Assembly (NCBI GenBank): GCA_964579325.1
Contig: CAZOHN010000105.1
Coordinates: 1 to 12,479 of the forward strand
Direction of reading: 5' to 3'
DNA length: 12,479 nucleotides
Source of the DNA: CAZOHN01 sp964579325
GTDB lineage: Bacteria > Pseudomonadota > Alphaproteobacteria > Rhodobacterales > Rhodobacteraceae
Positions 1-6,053 of this stretch are shown piece after piece (the first letter of the stretch is position 1; every line of letters starts with the position of its first letter). A program made the position numbers and the translations under genes. Below the pieces are notes generated by a model, which saw only the letters and a list, made by a program, of their open reading frames with translations, was not told where the DNA came from and ran no database searches.

Positions 1-431
1 ATCCGGTCGATCTGTTCGTTGATCGTCGATTCCTTCTCGATGTAGGTGTCGGTGCGCGCGACGTAGGCTTCGGGCTGGTAGTAGTCGTAGTAGCTGACGA
101 AGTATTCGACCGCGTTCTCGGGGAAGAAGCCCTTGAATTCGCCGTAGAGCTGGGCGGCGAGCGTCTTGTTGGGGGCAAGGATGATGGCCGGGCGCTGGGT
201 TTCCTCGATGATCCTGGCCATCGTGAAGGTCTTGCCGGTGCCGGTGGCGCCGAGGAGGACCTGGTTGCGTTCGCCCTGGCCGAGCCCTTCGGTCAGCTCG
301 GCGATGGCGGTGGGCTGGTCGCCCGCGGGCTCGAATTCGGCGTGGAGGATGAAGCGGCGGCCGCCTTCGAGCTTGGGCTTGGACAGCACGTCGGGGCGCG
401 GGTCGGGGGCGTTGGTGGTGTTGTGGGGCAT
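1..431 (-). CDS. uvrB: UvrABC excinuclease subunit B, N-terminal part (runs off left edge)
   Basis: UvrB is the DNA-damage verification helicase-like subunit of nucleotide excision repair. UvrA loads it on damaged DNA, and it then recruits the nuclease UvrC. Only the first 143 codons are in the window. They show the family's opening: an FxPAGDQP segment at residues 34-40, the Walker A loop GATGTGKT at 61-68 with its ATP-binding Lys67, an LAPNKTLAAQLYGEFK stretch at 85-100, and the YYDYYQPEAY segment at 114-123 at the base of the beta-hairpin that grips DNA. The ATG at 431 is chosen because it is the first ATG upstream of the conserved core and leaves a roughly 30-residue lead-in, which I believe is usual in alphaproteobacteria. 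No strong Shine-Dalgarno sequence precedes it. It is transcribed divergently from the NDUFS4-like gene. Confidence 0.97.
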   Translation of the reverse strand, partial: MPHNTTNAPDPRPDVLSKPKLEGGRRFILHAEFEPAGDQPTAIAELTEGLGQGERNQVLLGATGTGKTFTMARIIEETQRPAIILAPNKTLAAQLYGEFKGFFPENAVEYFVSYYDYYQPEAYVARTDTYIEKESTINEQIDR

Positions 432-455
432 GGGCGCGATTCCCTGTCAGACGCC

Positions 456-484
456 TAACATGATCGCTTTTTGTTCACGTGCAA
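456..484 (-). promoter_or_regulatory. Candidate uvrB promoter with a near-match to an SOS box
   Basis: On the minus strand TTGCAC (484-479) and ATGTTA (461-456) are separated by 17 nt and lie 25 nt upstream of the uvrB start codon. Each hexamer matches the sigma-70 consensus only in part. The spacer and -35 region carry GAAAC-N8-GAAC (minus strand, 489-473), which resembles the alphaproteobacterial LexA box GAAC-N7-GAAC but is imperfect in one half and one base too wide. SOS control of uvrB is known in many bacteria. Here it is only a possibility. Confidence 0.3.
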
Positions 485-490
485 GTTTCG

Positions 491-520
491 GGGCAAGTTG
501 CGGCGTTTCCGCCCTTGCCC
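491..520. repeat. Nested inverted repeat in the uvrB / complex I divergent region
   Basis: GGGCAAG (491-497) is perfectly complementary to CTTGCCC (514-520). Inside this pair lies a second one, GCGG (500-503) with CCGC (509-512). The right arm contains the candidate -35 box of the complex I subunit gene, so the structure could be an operator. It could also be a chance product of high GC content. Confidence 0.4.
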
Positions 521-543
521 GGACGGGGATGTTTGGCGATAAA
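515..543 (+). promoter_or_regulatory. Candidate promoter of the complex I subunit gene
   Basis: TTGCCC (515-520) and GATAAA (538-543) are spaced by exactly 17 nt, and each matches the sigma-70 consensus at four of six positions. The -10 box ends 24 nt before the ATG at 568, leaving a short leader that contains the Shine-Dalgarno sequence. This is the best promoter-like pair in the divergent region. Confidence 0.45.
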
Positions 544-567
544 CTGCGCGACCGAGAAGGAGAGGCC

Positions 568-879
568 ATGCGCGCGCGCATCTATCAGCCGGCCCGGAAT
601 GCCATGCAGTCGGGCACCGCCAGGACGAAGCACTGGGTGCTGGACTATGCCCCGGCGAGCGCAAGGGAGATCGACCCGCTGATGGGCTGGACCTCCTCGG
701 GCGACACGCAGGCGCAGGTGCGGCTGCGGTTCGAGACGAAGGAGGCCGCGCTGGCCTATGCCGCCGAGCACCGGATCGAGGCGGAGGTGAGCGAGCCGCA
801 GAAGCGCAAGCCGAACATCCGGCCGCGGGGCTATGGCGAGAATTTCGCGACCGAGCGCAAGGGCGCCTGGACGCATTGA
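568..879 (+). CDS. NDUFS4-like accessory subunit of NADH:ubiquinone oxidoreductase (complex I)
   Basis: This 103-residue protein belongs to the 'ETC complex I subunit conserved region' family. It is the bacterial counterpart of the mitochondrial 18-kDa subunit NDUFS4, which sits at the NADH-oxidising arm of complex I. Diagnostic segments are RIYQPARNAMQSG at residues 4-16, TKHW at 20-23, DPLMGWTSSGD at 36-46, FETKEAALAYA at 55-65, and RGYGENF near 87-93. All align readily with the human protein, minus its mitochondrial targeting extension. The reading frame is open further upstream, but the ATG at 568 follows GAAGGAGAG at a good distance and begins just before the conserved core. The gene stands alone, away from any nuo operon in this window, which I understand is normal for the accessory subunits kept by alphaproteobacteria. 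Confidence 0.95.
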   Translation: MRARIYQPARNAMQSGTARTKHWVLDYAPASAREIDPLMGWTSSGDTQAQVRLRFETKEAALAYAAEHRIEAEVSEPQKRKPNIRPRGYGENFATERKGAWTH

Positions 880-884
880 GGGCC

Positions 885-903
885 GCACGCCCGGCGGGTG
901 TGC
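885..903 (+). terminator. Hairpin after the complex I subunit gene, possible terminator
   Basis: GCACGCCC (885-892) pairs with GGGTGTGC (896-903), with one G-U pair and a three-base loop, beginning 6 nt after the stop codon at 879. No T-run follows, so it is not a textbook intrinsic terminator. A second small hairpin, GCCGGC (918-923) with GCCGGC (930-935), lies between it and the next ribosome binding site. Confidence 0.35.
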
Positions 904-958
904 GTGTGAATCGCGTAGCCGGCAACTCCGCCGGCCCTGTTGACCGGAGGACATTTCG

Positions 959-2410
959 ATGACGCGCTTTTCCATTCTGACCGCCCTGCTGCTGACGGCT
1001 GCGCCGGTGGCGGCGCAGGTGCCGGCCACGCCCCAGGGCGCGGCACGGATCGAGGCGGGGGTGCGGCAGGTGTTCGGCACCACGCCCGGCGTGGTCACGG
1101 TTGTGCCGCAGGGCGAGACCTATGCGCTGACGGTCGATGTCGCGCCGCTGCTGGCCCTGTTGCCGATGCCTGGCTTCGTCTGGGAGAGCGCGCCCTACAC
1201 CATCACGCTCACCGACAATGGCGATGGGACCTGGACCACGCGGGAGGACGGATCGTTCTCGCTCAAGGGCCAGATGGGCGACAGTGTGGATGTCAGCTAC
1301 ACGATCGGTTCGATCAGCGGCGGCGGTGTCTGGGACGAGCGGCTGAAAACCTACACCGAGTACCGGGGCGAGTTGAGCGACGCCAAGATCACGACGCGGG
1401 CCAAGGGGCCGGACGGCGTGCTTCTGATGGATGACGGGCAAACGTTCCGATCGGCGGTGGTGGAGATCGCTGCCGGCCCGGCGGCGAGCGGTGCCGGGAT
1501 CGACGCCGCGATGGAGCTTGCCTACACCGATTACGCACAGCGGATCACGATTCCCGGGGGGCTGCCGGGCCAGCCGGGGACGGTCATCACCGCGCGGGCG
1601 CTGGACTATCGGGGACCGATCCGGGTCGAGGGGATGCGGTCGGCGGAGATCTTCGACCTCGTGGCCTTCTTCGTGGCGCGGCCCGATCCGGGGCTGATCG
1701 TGGGCGATCAGGAGGTGATGCGGAGCCTGATCGGGTCGGCGCTGCCGCTGTTCGGGCGGATGGAGGCGGACCTGGTGCTGACCGACGTGGCCGTGGACAC
1801 GCCGGTGGGCACGGTGGTGGTGGAGTCCGGGCTGGTCGAGATCGGGCTGAACGGCGCGGTGGCGGACGGGCGGCTGCGCGAGGCGATCGAACTGCGCGGG
1901 CTGGTGCTGCCGACGGGGCTGGTGCCGGCCTGGGCCGAGGCGCTGGTGCCGAGGGATGCGCGGATCGACTTCGAGGTGAGCGAGTTCAACCTCGCGGCGC
2001 CGGCGGAGTCGCTGCTGCGCAACTTCGACCTGACAAAGCCCGAGCCGATCGAGCCGGGCCTTGCCTTCGGGCTGCTGGGCGGGCTGCTGCCCACCGGGCA
2101 GGTGCGGATCGAGCTTCTGCCAAGCCGGGCCGAGGCTGGGGCCTATGCCATCGAGGCGCGCGGCGAGATGTTTGCCGGGCCGATCGTGCAGCCTTCGGGC
2201 GCGGGCCGGGTGGTGGCCACCGGGATCGACGCGGTGATCGAGGCCCTTGGTGCGGCCAACGACCCCGATGCAGCCGAGGCGGCGGCAGGCCTGACGGTGG
2301 CGCGGGAACTGGGCCGGGACGAGGGCGGCACGATGGTCTGGGACCTCGAGTTCACGCCGGCGGGCCGGGTGATCGTGAACGGCCGCGACGTGACCGACGG
2401 GCCGCTGTGA
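959..2410 (+). CDS. Predicted exported protein of unknown function, 483 aa
   Basis: I do not recognise the family. The N-terminus is a clear signal peptide: Arg3, a hydrophobic run at about residues 6-16, then PVAAQ with likely cleavage after Ala19. The mature part (about 464 residues) has no further membrane segment and is rich in short beta-prone stretches, with many Gly, Asp and Val residues. Examples are YTITLTDNGDGTWTT around residues 80-94 and the DARIDFEVSEFNLAAPAES stretch near residues 333-351. This alternation resembles large periplasmic beta-proteins such as the YdgA/DUF945 or DUF2125 groups, but I see no motif that fixes the assignment. The ATG at 959 is preceded by GGAGGA (946-951) at a 7-nt spacing, so the start is well supported. 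Its stop overlaps the start of the GNAT gene, so the two are probably cotranslated. Confidence 0.85.
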   Translation: MTRFSILTALLLTAAPVAAQVPATPQGAARIEAGVRQVFGTTPGVVTVVPQGETYALTVDVAPLLALLPMPGFVWESAPYTITLTDNGDGTWTTREDGSFSLKGQMGDSVDVSYTIGSISGGGVWDERLKTYTEYRGELSDAKITTRAKGPDGVLLMDDGQTFRSAVVEIAAGPAASGAGIDAAMELAYTDYAQRITIPGGLPGQPGTVITARALDYRGPIRVEGMRSAEIFDLVAFFVARPDPGLIVGDQEVMRSLIGSALPLFGRMEADLVLTDVAVDTPVGTVVVESGLVEIGLNGAVADGRLREAIELRGLVLPTGLVPAWAEALVPRDARIDFEVSEFNLAAPAESLLRNFDLTKPEPIEPGLAFGLLGGLLPTGQVRIELLPSRAEAGAYAIEARGEMFAGPIVQPSGAGRVVATGIDAVIEALGAANDPDAAEAAAGLTVARELGRDEGGTMVWDLEFTPAGRVIVNGRDVTDGPL

Positions 2411-2868
2411 TCACCATTGCCGCCGAGAGCCCGCTGGGGGATGACCTGGCGCTGCTGCACGCACGGCATACCGCCGACATGCATTCCGAGACGCCGCCCG
2501 AGAGCATCCACATGCTGCCCGCCGGGGCGCTGGCGGCGCCGGGGATTTCGTTCTTCGTGATGCGCGACGCGGGCGTGCCGGTGGGGATGGGCGCGTTCAA
2601 GCGGCTGACGGGGACGGGTGCCGAGATCAAGTCGATGCATGTGCTGGCCGAGCATCGCGGGCGGGGGCTGTCGCGGCGGATGCTGGAGCATCTGGTGGCC
2701 GAGGCGCGGGCGGCGGGGGTGACGCGGCTGTGGCTCGAGACCGGGGTGCAGCCGGGGTTCGCGGCGGCGCGGGGGCTTTACGGGCGCGCGGGCTTCGAGG
2801 ACTGCGGGCCGTTCGAGGGCTATGCGCCCGATCCCAACAGCGTGTTCATGACGCTTTCGCTGGCGTGA
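2407..2868 (+). CDS. GNAT-family N-acetyltransferase, 153 aa
   Basis: This is a GNAT enzyme, which transfers an acetyl group from acetyl-CoA to an amine whose identity cannot be read from the sequence. The acetyl-CoA pyrophosphate-binding motif is visible as EHRGRGLSRRML at residues 82-93 (R/Q-x-x-G-x-G/A pattern on Arg84-Gly87), after the strand EIKSMHVL at 73-80. The C-terminal part has LYGRAGF at 124-130, with Tyr125 at the usual general-acid position, followed by the subgroup-type ending CGPFxxYxxDPxSVFM at 133-148. The start is a GTG (2407-2409) sharing four bases (GTGA) with the stop of the preceding exported-protein gene, which indicates translational coupling. Length is normal for a single-domain GNAT. 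The gene ends 12 nt from the stop of the convergent gene, with no terminator visible between them. Confidence 0.93.
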   Translation: MITIAAESPLGDDLALLHARHTADMHSETPPESIHMLPAGALAAPGISFFVMRDAGVPVGMGAFKRLTGTGAEIKSMHVLAEHRGRGLSRRMLEHLVAEARAAGVTRLWLETGVQPGFAAARGLYGRAGFEDCGPFEGYAPDPNSVFMTLSLA

Positions 2869-2880
2869 CGCCGGGCGCGA

Positions 2881-4092
2881 TCACGGCTTGAGCTCGTACT
2901 GGCCGACCATGATGTCGTCGCCGGTGCGGTAGACGAGGGCCCGCGCGGGCGCGCTGCCGTCCGAGGGGTAGCGGATCACCAGCCCGTCGCGGACCTCGTA
3001 GCGGCCGCCATTGCCGCCCGAGGCGCCGGATGCGAAGCCGCCGGTCAGGTTGCCGAAGCCGTCGGAGAGATTGCCGAAGGCGCCGCTGTAGGACGACCCT
3101 TCGTAGGTGCCGTCGGGGTGGAAGGTGGTGGACCATTGCGTGGTCATGCCACCGACCGAGCTGGAGCCACTGCCGAAACCGACCGAGTAGAGGCTGGAGA
3201 TCGTGCCGGAGAGCGGCGTGCCGTCGGCAAGGGCTTCGGTCGGGAAGTACTCCTTGCGGCGGTCGCGCCAGCCCTCGCGCGTCTTGTCGAGGGTTTCCGT
3301 CTCGCCGGTGGCGTAGGTGAGGTGAAGGCCATTGCCCCGGACGGTGTAGGTGCCGAATTCGGTATTGCCCGCGTCGAGGAGCGCGGCGCGGTCGAGCGGC
3401 TGCATCCCCTCCGGGGGTGTTCCGTCGTAGAAATGGCCGTCGGGCCAGAAGATCAGGGTGTGCATGTTGACGTCGATGCGGATGGTGCCGTCGATCTGGA
3501 ACACCTGGTCTTGCGTCCAGCCCCACCAGAGGCCGGAGAGCGGCCCCGGCCGGGCCTCGGGCAGGAGCGGGGCGGCACCTTCTGAGACATAGGCCATGGC
3601 GTCGAAAAGCGGCGCGGCCTGGGTGGCGAAGACCTCGAGGGAGTCCTTCACGGTTTCGGGGTCGTCCGCCTCGCCGCGGAAGCCGAAAAGCTGGACCCGG
3701 TCGGACAGCTGGACCGCCATGACGACATGGATCCAGTCGCCGCCATGCAGCCCGGTGACGGCAGCGGCCTTGCCGTCGCCGAGGGCGATGGCGCGGGGCG
3801 GGATGAGTTCGTCGAAGCGGGCGGCGTCTTCGGCGTCGATGAAGCGGTGCTTCTGGGCGGCGAGGACGCGCAGGGGGTCGCCCCGGCCCGGAGCGGCGGG
3901 TCCGAGGAAGATGGTGCAGAAGCGGCAGCGGTCGCCCGGCAGGTCGGAGTTGAGATACTGCACGCCGTCCTCGGCGGCGCCGACGCTCCAGCCCGGCGGG
4001 ACCTCGTAGACGAGGTTGCCGAACTGGCGGGTCTCGGCAATGGCTGGAAGGGCGGCTGCGAGGAGAACGGCGGAAAGGAAGGCAATGCGCAT
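2881..4092 (-). CDS. Secreted protein of unknown function with two PDG modules, 403 aa
   Basis: I do not recognise a named family. A signal peptide is clear: MRIAF, hydrophobic residues 5-18, and AIA before Glu20. A Cys pair, CRFC at residues 56-59, could form a disulfide or bind a metal. The C-terminal half has two similar modules. The first has FWPDG at 215-219 and YTVRGNGLHLTY at 249-260. The second has FHPDG at 324-328 and YEVRDGLVIRY at 365-375. Between the two Tyr-Val-Arg strands lies a low-complexity Gly/Ser/Asn/Phe stretch at about 303-363, including SVGFGSGSSSVGG and GFGNLTGGFASGASGGNGG. I chose the ATG at 4092 over an in-frame GTG at 4101, because the GTG adds only three residues and has no spaced ribosome binding site. 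The gene has its own upstream region and no operon partner. Confidence 0.85.
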   Translation of the reverse strand: MRIAFLSAVLLAAALPAIAETRQFGNLVYEVPPGWSVGAAEDGVQYLNSDLPGDRCRFCTIFLGPAAPGRGDPLRVLAAQKHRFIDAEDAARFDELIPPRAIALGDGKAAAVTGLHGGDWIHVVMAVQLSDRVQLFGFRGEADDPETVKDSLEVFATQAAPLFDAMAYVSEGAAPLLPEARPGPLSGLWWGWTQDQVFQIDGTIRIDVNMHTLIFWPDGHFYDGTPPEGMQPLDRAALLDAGNTEFGTYTVRGNGLHLTYATGETETLDKTREGWRDRRKEYFPTEALADGTPLSGTISSLYSVGFGSGSSSVGGMTTQWSTTFHPDGTYEGSSYSGAFGNLSDGFGNLTGGFASGASGGNGGRYEVRDGLVIRYPSDGSAPARALVYRTGDDIMVGQYELKP

Positions 4093-4212
4093 GGAAGGCA
4101 CTCGTCAATGGTACCGCGAATGGCGGGAGTGTGCCGGATCGTTTCGTGCCGGGCAACAGCCGCCGGATGCCGGCGGGGCGGGTCGGCGGGCGCGCGCCGG
4201 GCGCCAGGGTGC

Positions 4213-4241
4213 TTGACCAGGCTGCGCAGGTCGCGCATGAC
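4213..4241 (+). promoter_or_regulatory. Candidate promoter of tRNA-Arg
   Basis: TTGACC (4213-4218) and CATGAC (4236-4241) are spaced by 17 nt, and the -10 box ends 11 nt before the first base of the mature tRNA. The -35 is strong and the -10 is weak. The rest of the space back to the secreted-protein gene contains one notable structure, CCGCCGG (4160-4166) with CCGGCGG (4170-4176), a seven-base perfect hairpin of unknown role. Confidence 0.5.
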
Positions 4242-4252
4242 CGGGACGGAGC

Positions 4253-4329
4253 GGGCTCATAGCTCAACTGGATAGAGCAAGGACCTTCTAAGTCCGAGGT
4301 TGGGGGTTCGAGTCCTCCTGGGCCCGCCA
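4253..4329 (+). tRNA. tRNA-Arg, anticodon UCU
   Basis: A 77-nt cloverleaf folds completely by eye. The acceptor stem is GGGCTCA with TGGGCCC, discriminator G, with CCA encoded. The D stem is GCTC/GAGC around an AACTGGATA loop. The anticodon arm is AGGAC-CTTCTAA-GTCCG, the variable loop is AGGTT, and the T arm is GGGGG-TTCGAGT-CCTCC. Positions 34-36 are TCT, which reads AGA (and by wobble AGG), codons that are rare in this GC-rich genome. The top pair of the anticodon stem is A27 opposite G43, a mismatch. The remaining stems pair fully, apart from one G-U in the T arm and one in the acceptor. Confidence 0.97.
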
Positions 4330-4366
4330 TCGGGAGTCGATTCGCCACCGCCTGCGTGAGCGCGGT

Positions 4367-5815
4367 TCAGTCGCGCCAGAACCGGGGCAGGACCATCACG
4401 AACACCGTCAGGAGGCCGAGCCGGCCCATGATCATGGCGAGAATCATCAGCCATTTGGCGGTGTCGGAGAATTCGACGAAGGTGCCGGTGCGCGTGATCA
4501 TCGGGCCGAAGCCGTAGCCGATGTTGCCGACAGAGAGCCAGCTTGCGAAGAGCGCCGAGGTGAAATCGGCCCCGGTGAGCGAGATCAGCGCGGCGATCAC
4601 GCCGACCGTGACGATGTAGCCGGTGGAATAGAGCATGAGGCCATCGATCACGTCGCGATGCACGGTCTGGCCATCGTAGCGGATGGGCACGATGCGGGAG
4701 GGGGCGTGGATCAGCTGGATCCGGCGCCGGATCGCCCGGTCGATCAGTTGCACCCGAAACACCGAGAGCGCGGCGGAGCTTGACCCCGAGCAGCCGCCGA
4801 TGAAGCCGAGGATCAGCGCGACCACGAGCGCCAGCCCGCCCCAGGTGCCGAAGTCGCCGGTGAAGAAGCCGGTGGTGGTCATGATCGACAGCAGGTTGAA
4901 GAGCGCCTCGCGGAAGGTGGGCTCGATCGCGGCGCCGGTCGTCGTGACGCGCCAGAATGTCACGAGGAGCGTCGCCAGAAGGACAATGCGGGCGAAGGCA
5001 CGGACCTGTGGGTCGTGCCGGAGCGCGCGGGGTTGCCCCTGCGCCAGCTGGATGAAGCGGATGTAGGGCAGCGCGCCGAGGAACATGAACAGGATGCCCG
5101 CGTATTCATTGGCGCCCCGGTAGGGGTTGAAGGACGAGTCGTTGGGCGAAAAGCCCCCCGTGGCGATGCTGGCCATACCATGCACCACGGCGTCGAGCGG
5201 TTCCTGCCCCAGCGCCTCGTAGACGAGGATCGCGGCGAGGGTGAGCGCGGCATAGACCGCGACGAGGTCGCGGGCGATGTCGGTGGCGCGGGGCAGGACC
5301 TTGCCGAAGGTGTCGAAGCCTTCGGTGCGGAAGAACTGCATGCCGCCGACGCGCATGACCGGCAGGAAGATCATCGCGACGAAGGCGATTCCGAGGCCGC
5401 CGAGCCAGTTGAGCATTCCCCGCCAGAGGTTGACGCCGGTGGGCAGTGCATCGAGGCCGGTGATGACGGTCGACCCGGTGGTGGTAATGCCCGAGACGGC
5501 CTCGAAGTAGGCGTCGAGGAAGGGCAGTTGCGGCGGCGCAAGCATGAAGGGAATCGCCCCTCCGAGCGGCACCACGGCCCAGATGCCGAAGGTCAGCAGG
5601 AAGGCCTCGCGCGCCTTGAAGTTGCGGGAGCGTCCGCTGCGGCGACCCGAGGTGGACAGCGTGAAGCCGGCACCGATGAGGCCCAGCAGGGTCGCCGAGA
5701 GCAGGAACGCCCCGTAGCTCTCCGACCCGGCAAACCAGTCGACGCCGGCGGGAATGAGCAGGACGGCCGCGAGGGTCAGCAGGATCCAGCCGAGCACGTT
5801 CACGATGGAGCGCAA
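4367..5815 (-). CDS. trkH: TrkH-family potassium uptake protein
   Basis: TrkH is the membrane channel subunit of the Trk potassium uptake system and works with the cytoplasmic NAD-binding protein TrkA. No trkA lies nearby. The four pore-loop signatures are present in order: GITTTGST at residues 109-116, ASIATGGFS at 215-223, SIMTTTGFF at 310-318, and SVGNIGYGFG at 428-437. Each carries the filter glycine, and hydrophobic helices flank them throughout. The C-terminus GRLGLLTVFVMVLP matches the family. The start is uncertain because there is no ATG near the expected N-terminus. I use the TTG at 5815 (482 aa, the usual length). A GTG at 5803 and a CTG at 5872 are alternatives, and the CTG has the only good Shine-Dalgarno sequence. 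The open frame continues further upstream without family resemblance. Confidence 0.93.
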   Translation of the reverse strand: MRSIVNVLGWILLTLAAVLLIPAGVDWFAGSESYGAFLLSATLLGLIGAGFTLSTSGRRSGRSRNFKAREAFLLTFGIWAVVPLGGAIPFMLAPPQLPFLDAYFEAVSGITTTGSTVITGLDALPTGVNLWRGMLNWLGGLGIAFVAMIFLPVMRVGGMQFFRTEGFDTFGKVLPRATDIARDLVAVYAALTLAAILVYEALGQEPLDAVVHGMASIATGGFSPNDSSFNPYRGANEYAGILFMFLGALPYIRFIQLAQGQPRALRHDPQVRAFARIVLLATLLVTFWRVTTTGAAIEPTFREALFNLLSIMTTTGFFTGDFGTWGGLALVVALILGFIGGCSGSSSAALSVFRVQLIDRAIRRRIQLIHAPSRIVPIRYDGQTVHRDVIDGLMLYSTGYIVTVGVIAALISLTGADFTSALFASWLSVGNIGYGFGPMITRTGTFVEFSDTAKWLMILAMIMGRLGLLTVFVMVLPRFWRD

Positions 5816-5871
5816 ACCGAGCCCGGCGGACCGCGTGCCCGATCCATCCGTCGCCCGTGACGACCGTGACA

Positions 5872-5884
5872 GGATCTGTCCTCC
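5872..5884 (-). promoter_or_regulatory. Strong Shine-Dalgarno before a CTG codon, possible real trkH start
   Basis: On the minus strand GGAGGA (5884-5879) lies 6 nt upstream of a CTG at 5872-5870 that is in frame with trkH. It would add 19 residues (501 aa total) ahead of the TTG used in the CDS entry. No ATG, GTG or TTG lies at a suitable distance from this Shine-Dalgarno. The added residues are polar and Ser/Arg-rich. CTG starts are rare, so the match may be accidental. Confidence 0.3.
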
Positions 5885-5892
5885 GACGGCGT

Positions 5893-5913
5893 GCCGCCCG
5901 CCTGCAGGGCGGC
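5893..5913. repeat. Inverted repeat in the trkH / deoC divergent region
   Basis: GCCGCCC (5893-5899) pairs perfectly with GGGCGGC (5907-5913) across a 7-nt loop. Further right, TGCCAA (5994-5999) is matched by TTGGCA (6020-6025) 20 nt away, ending 28 nt before the deoC start. The region between the two divergent genes is where both should be controlled, but I cannot assign either repeat to a known regulator. No clear -35/-10 pair for deoC stands out. Confidence 0.35.
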
Positions 5914-6041
5914 CGGGCCGCCTGCCGCGATAGATGGGGCCGGTTTCGGGCGGACGCAAGCGCCCAGCGGCGAGGCCTGCGGTCTGGGTGCCTTGCCAAA
6001 GCGAGGGCACGGTGCGACCTTGGCAGCCTGTGCGCGAGAGT

Positions 6042-6048
6042 GAGGAGG
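6042..6048 (+). promoter_or_regulatory. Ribosome binding site that fixes the GTG start of deoC
   Basis: GAGGAGG at 6042-6048 is followed by five C residues and then GTG at 6054. It is a near-perfect Shine-Dalgarno sequence and decides the start against an ATG 120 nt upstream (5934), which would add an unconserved Arg/Pro-rich stretch. Confidence 0.8.
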
Positions 6049-6053
6049 CCCCC

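Noticed and set aside
455..1441. A 328-residue minus-strand open frame across the NDUFS4-like gene
   Set aside because: It is antisense to a protein with clear homology and shows no motif of its own.
4253..4329. tRNA gene as an integration site for a mobile element
   Set aside because: No integrase gene and no repeat of the tRNA 3' end is visible on either side within the window.
2846..4348. A 500-residue open frame on the minus strand over the secreted-protein gene and the tRNA
   Set aside because: The translation is dominated by Arg, Pro, Gly and His, has no conserved pattern, and is the out-of-frame shadow of the secreted protein. It also crosses the tRNA gene.
5934..6053. Extended N-terminus of deoC starting at the ATG at 5934
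   Set aside because: The extra 40 residues are unconserved and Arg/Pro-rich, while the GTG at 6054 has a near-perfect Shine-Dalgarno sequence at the right distance.
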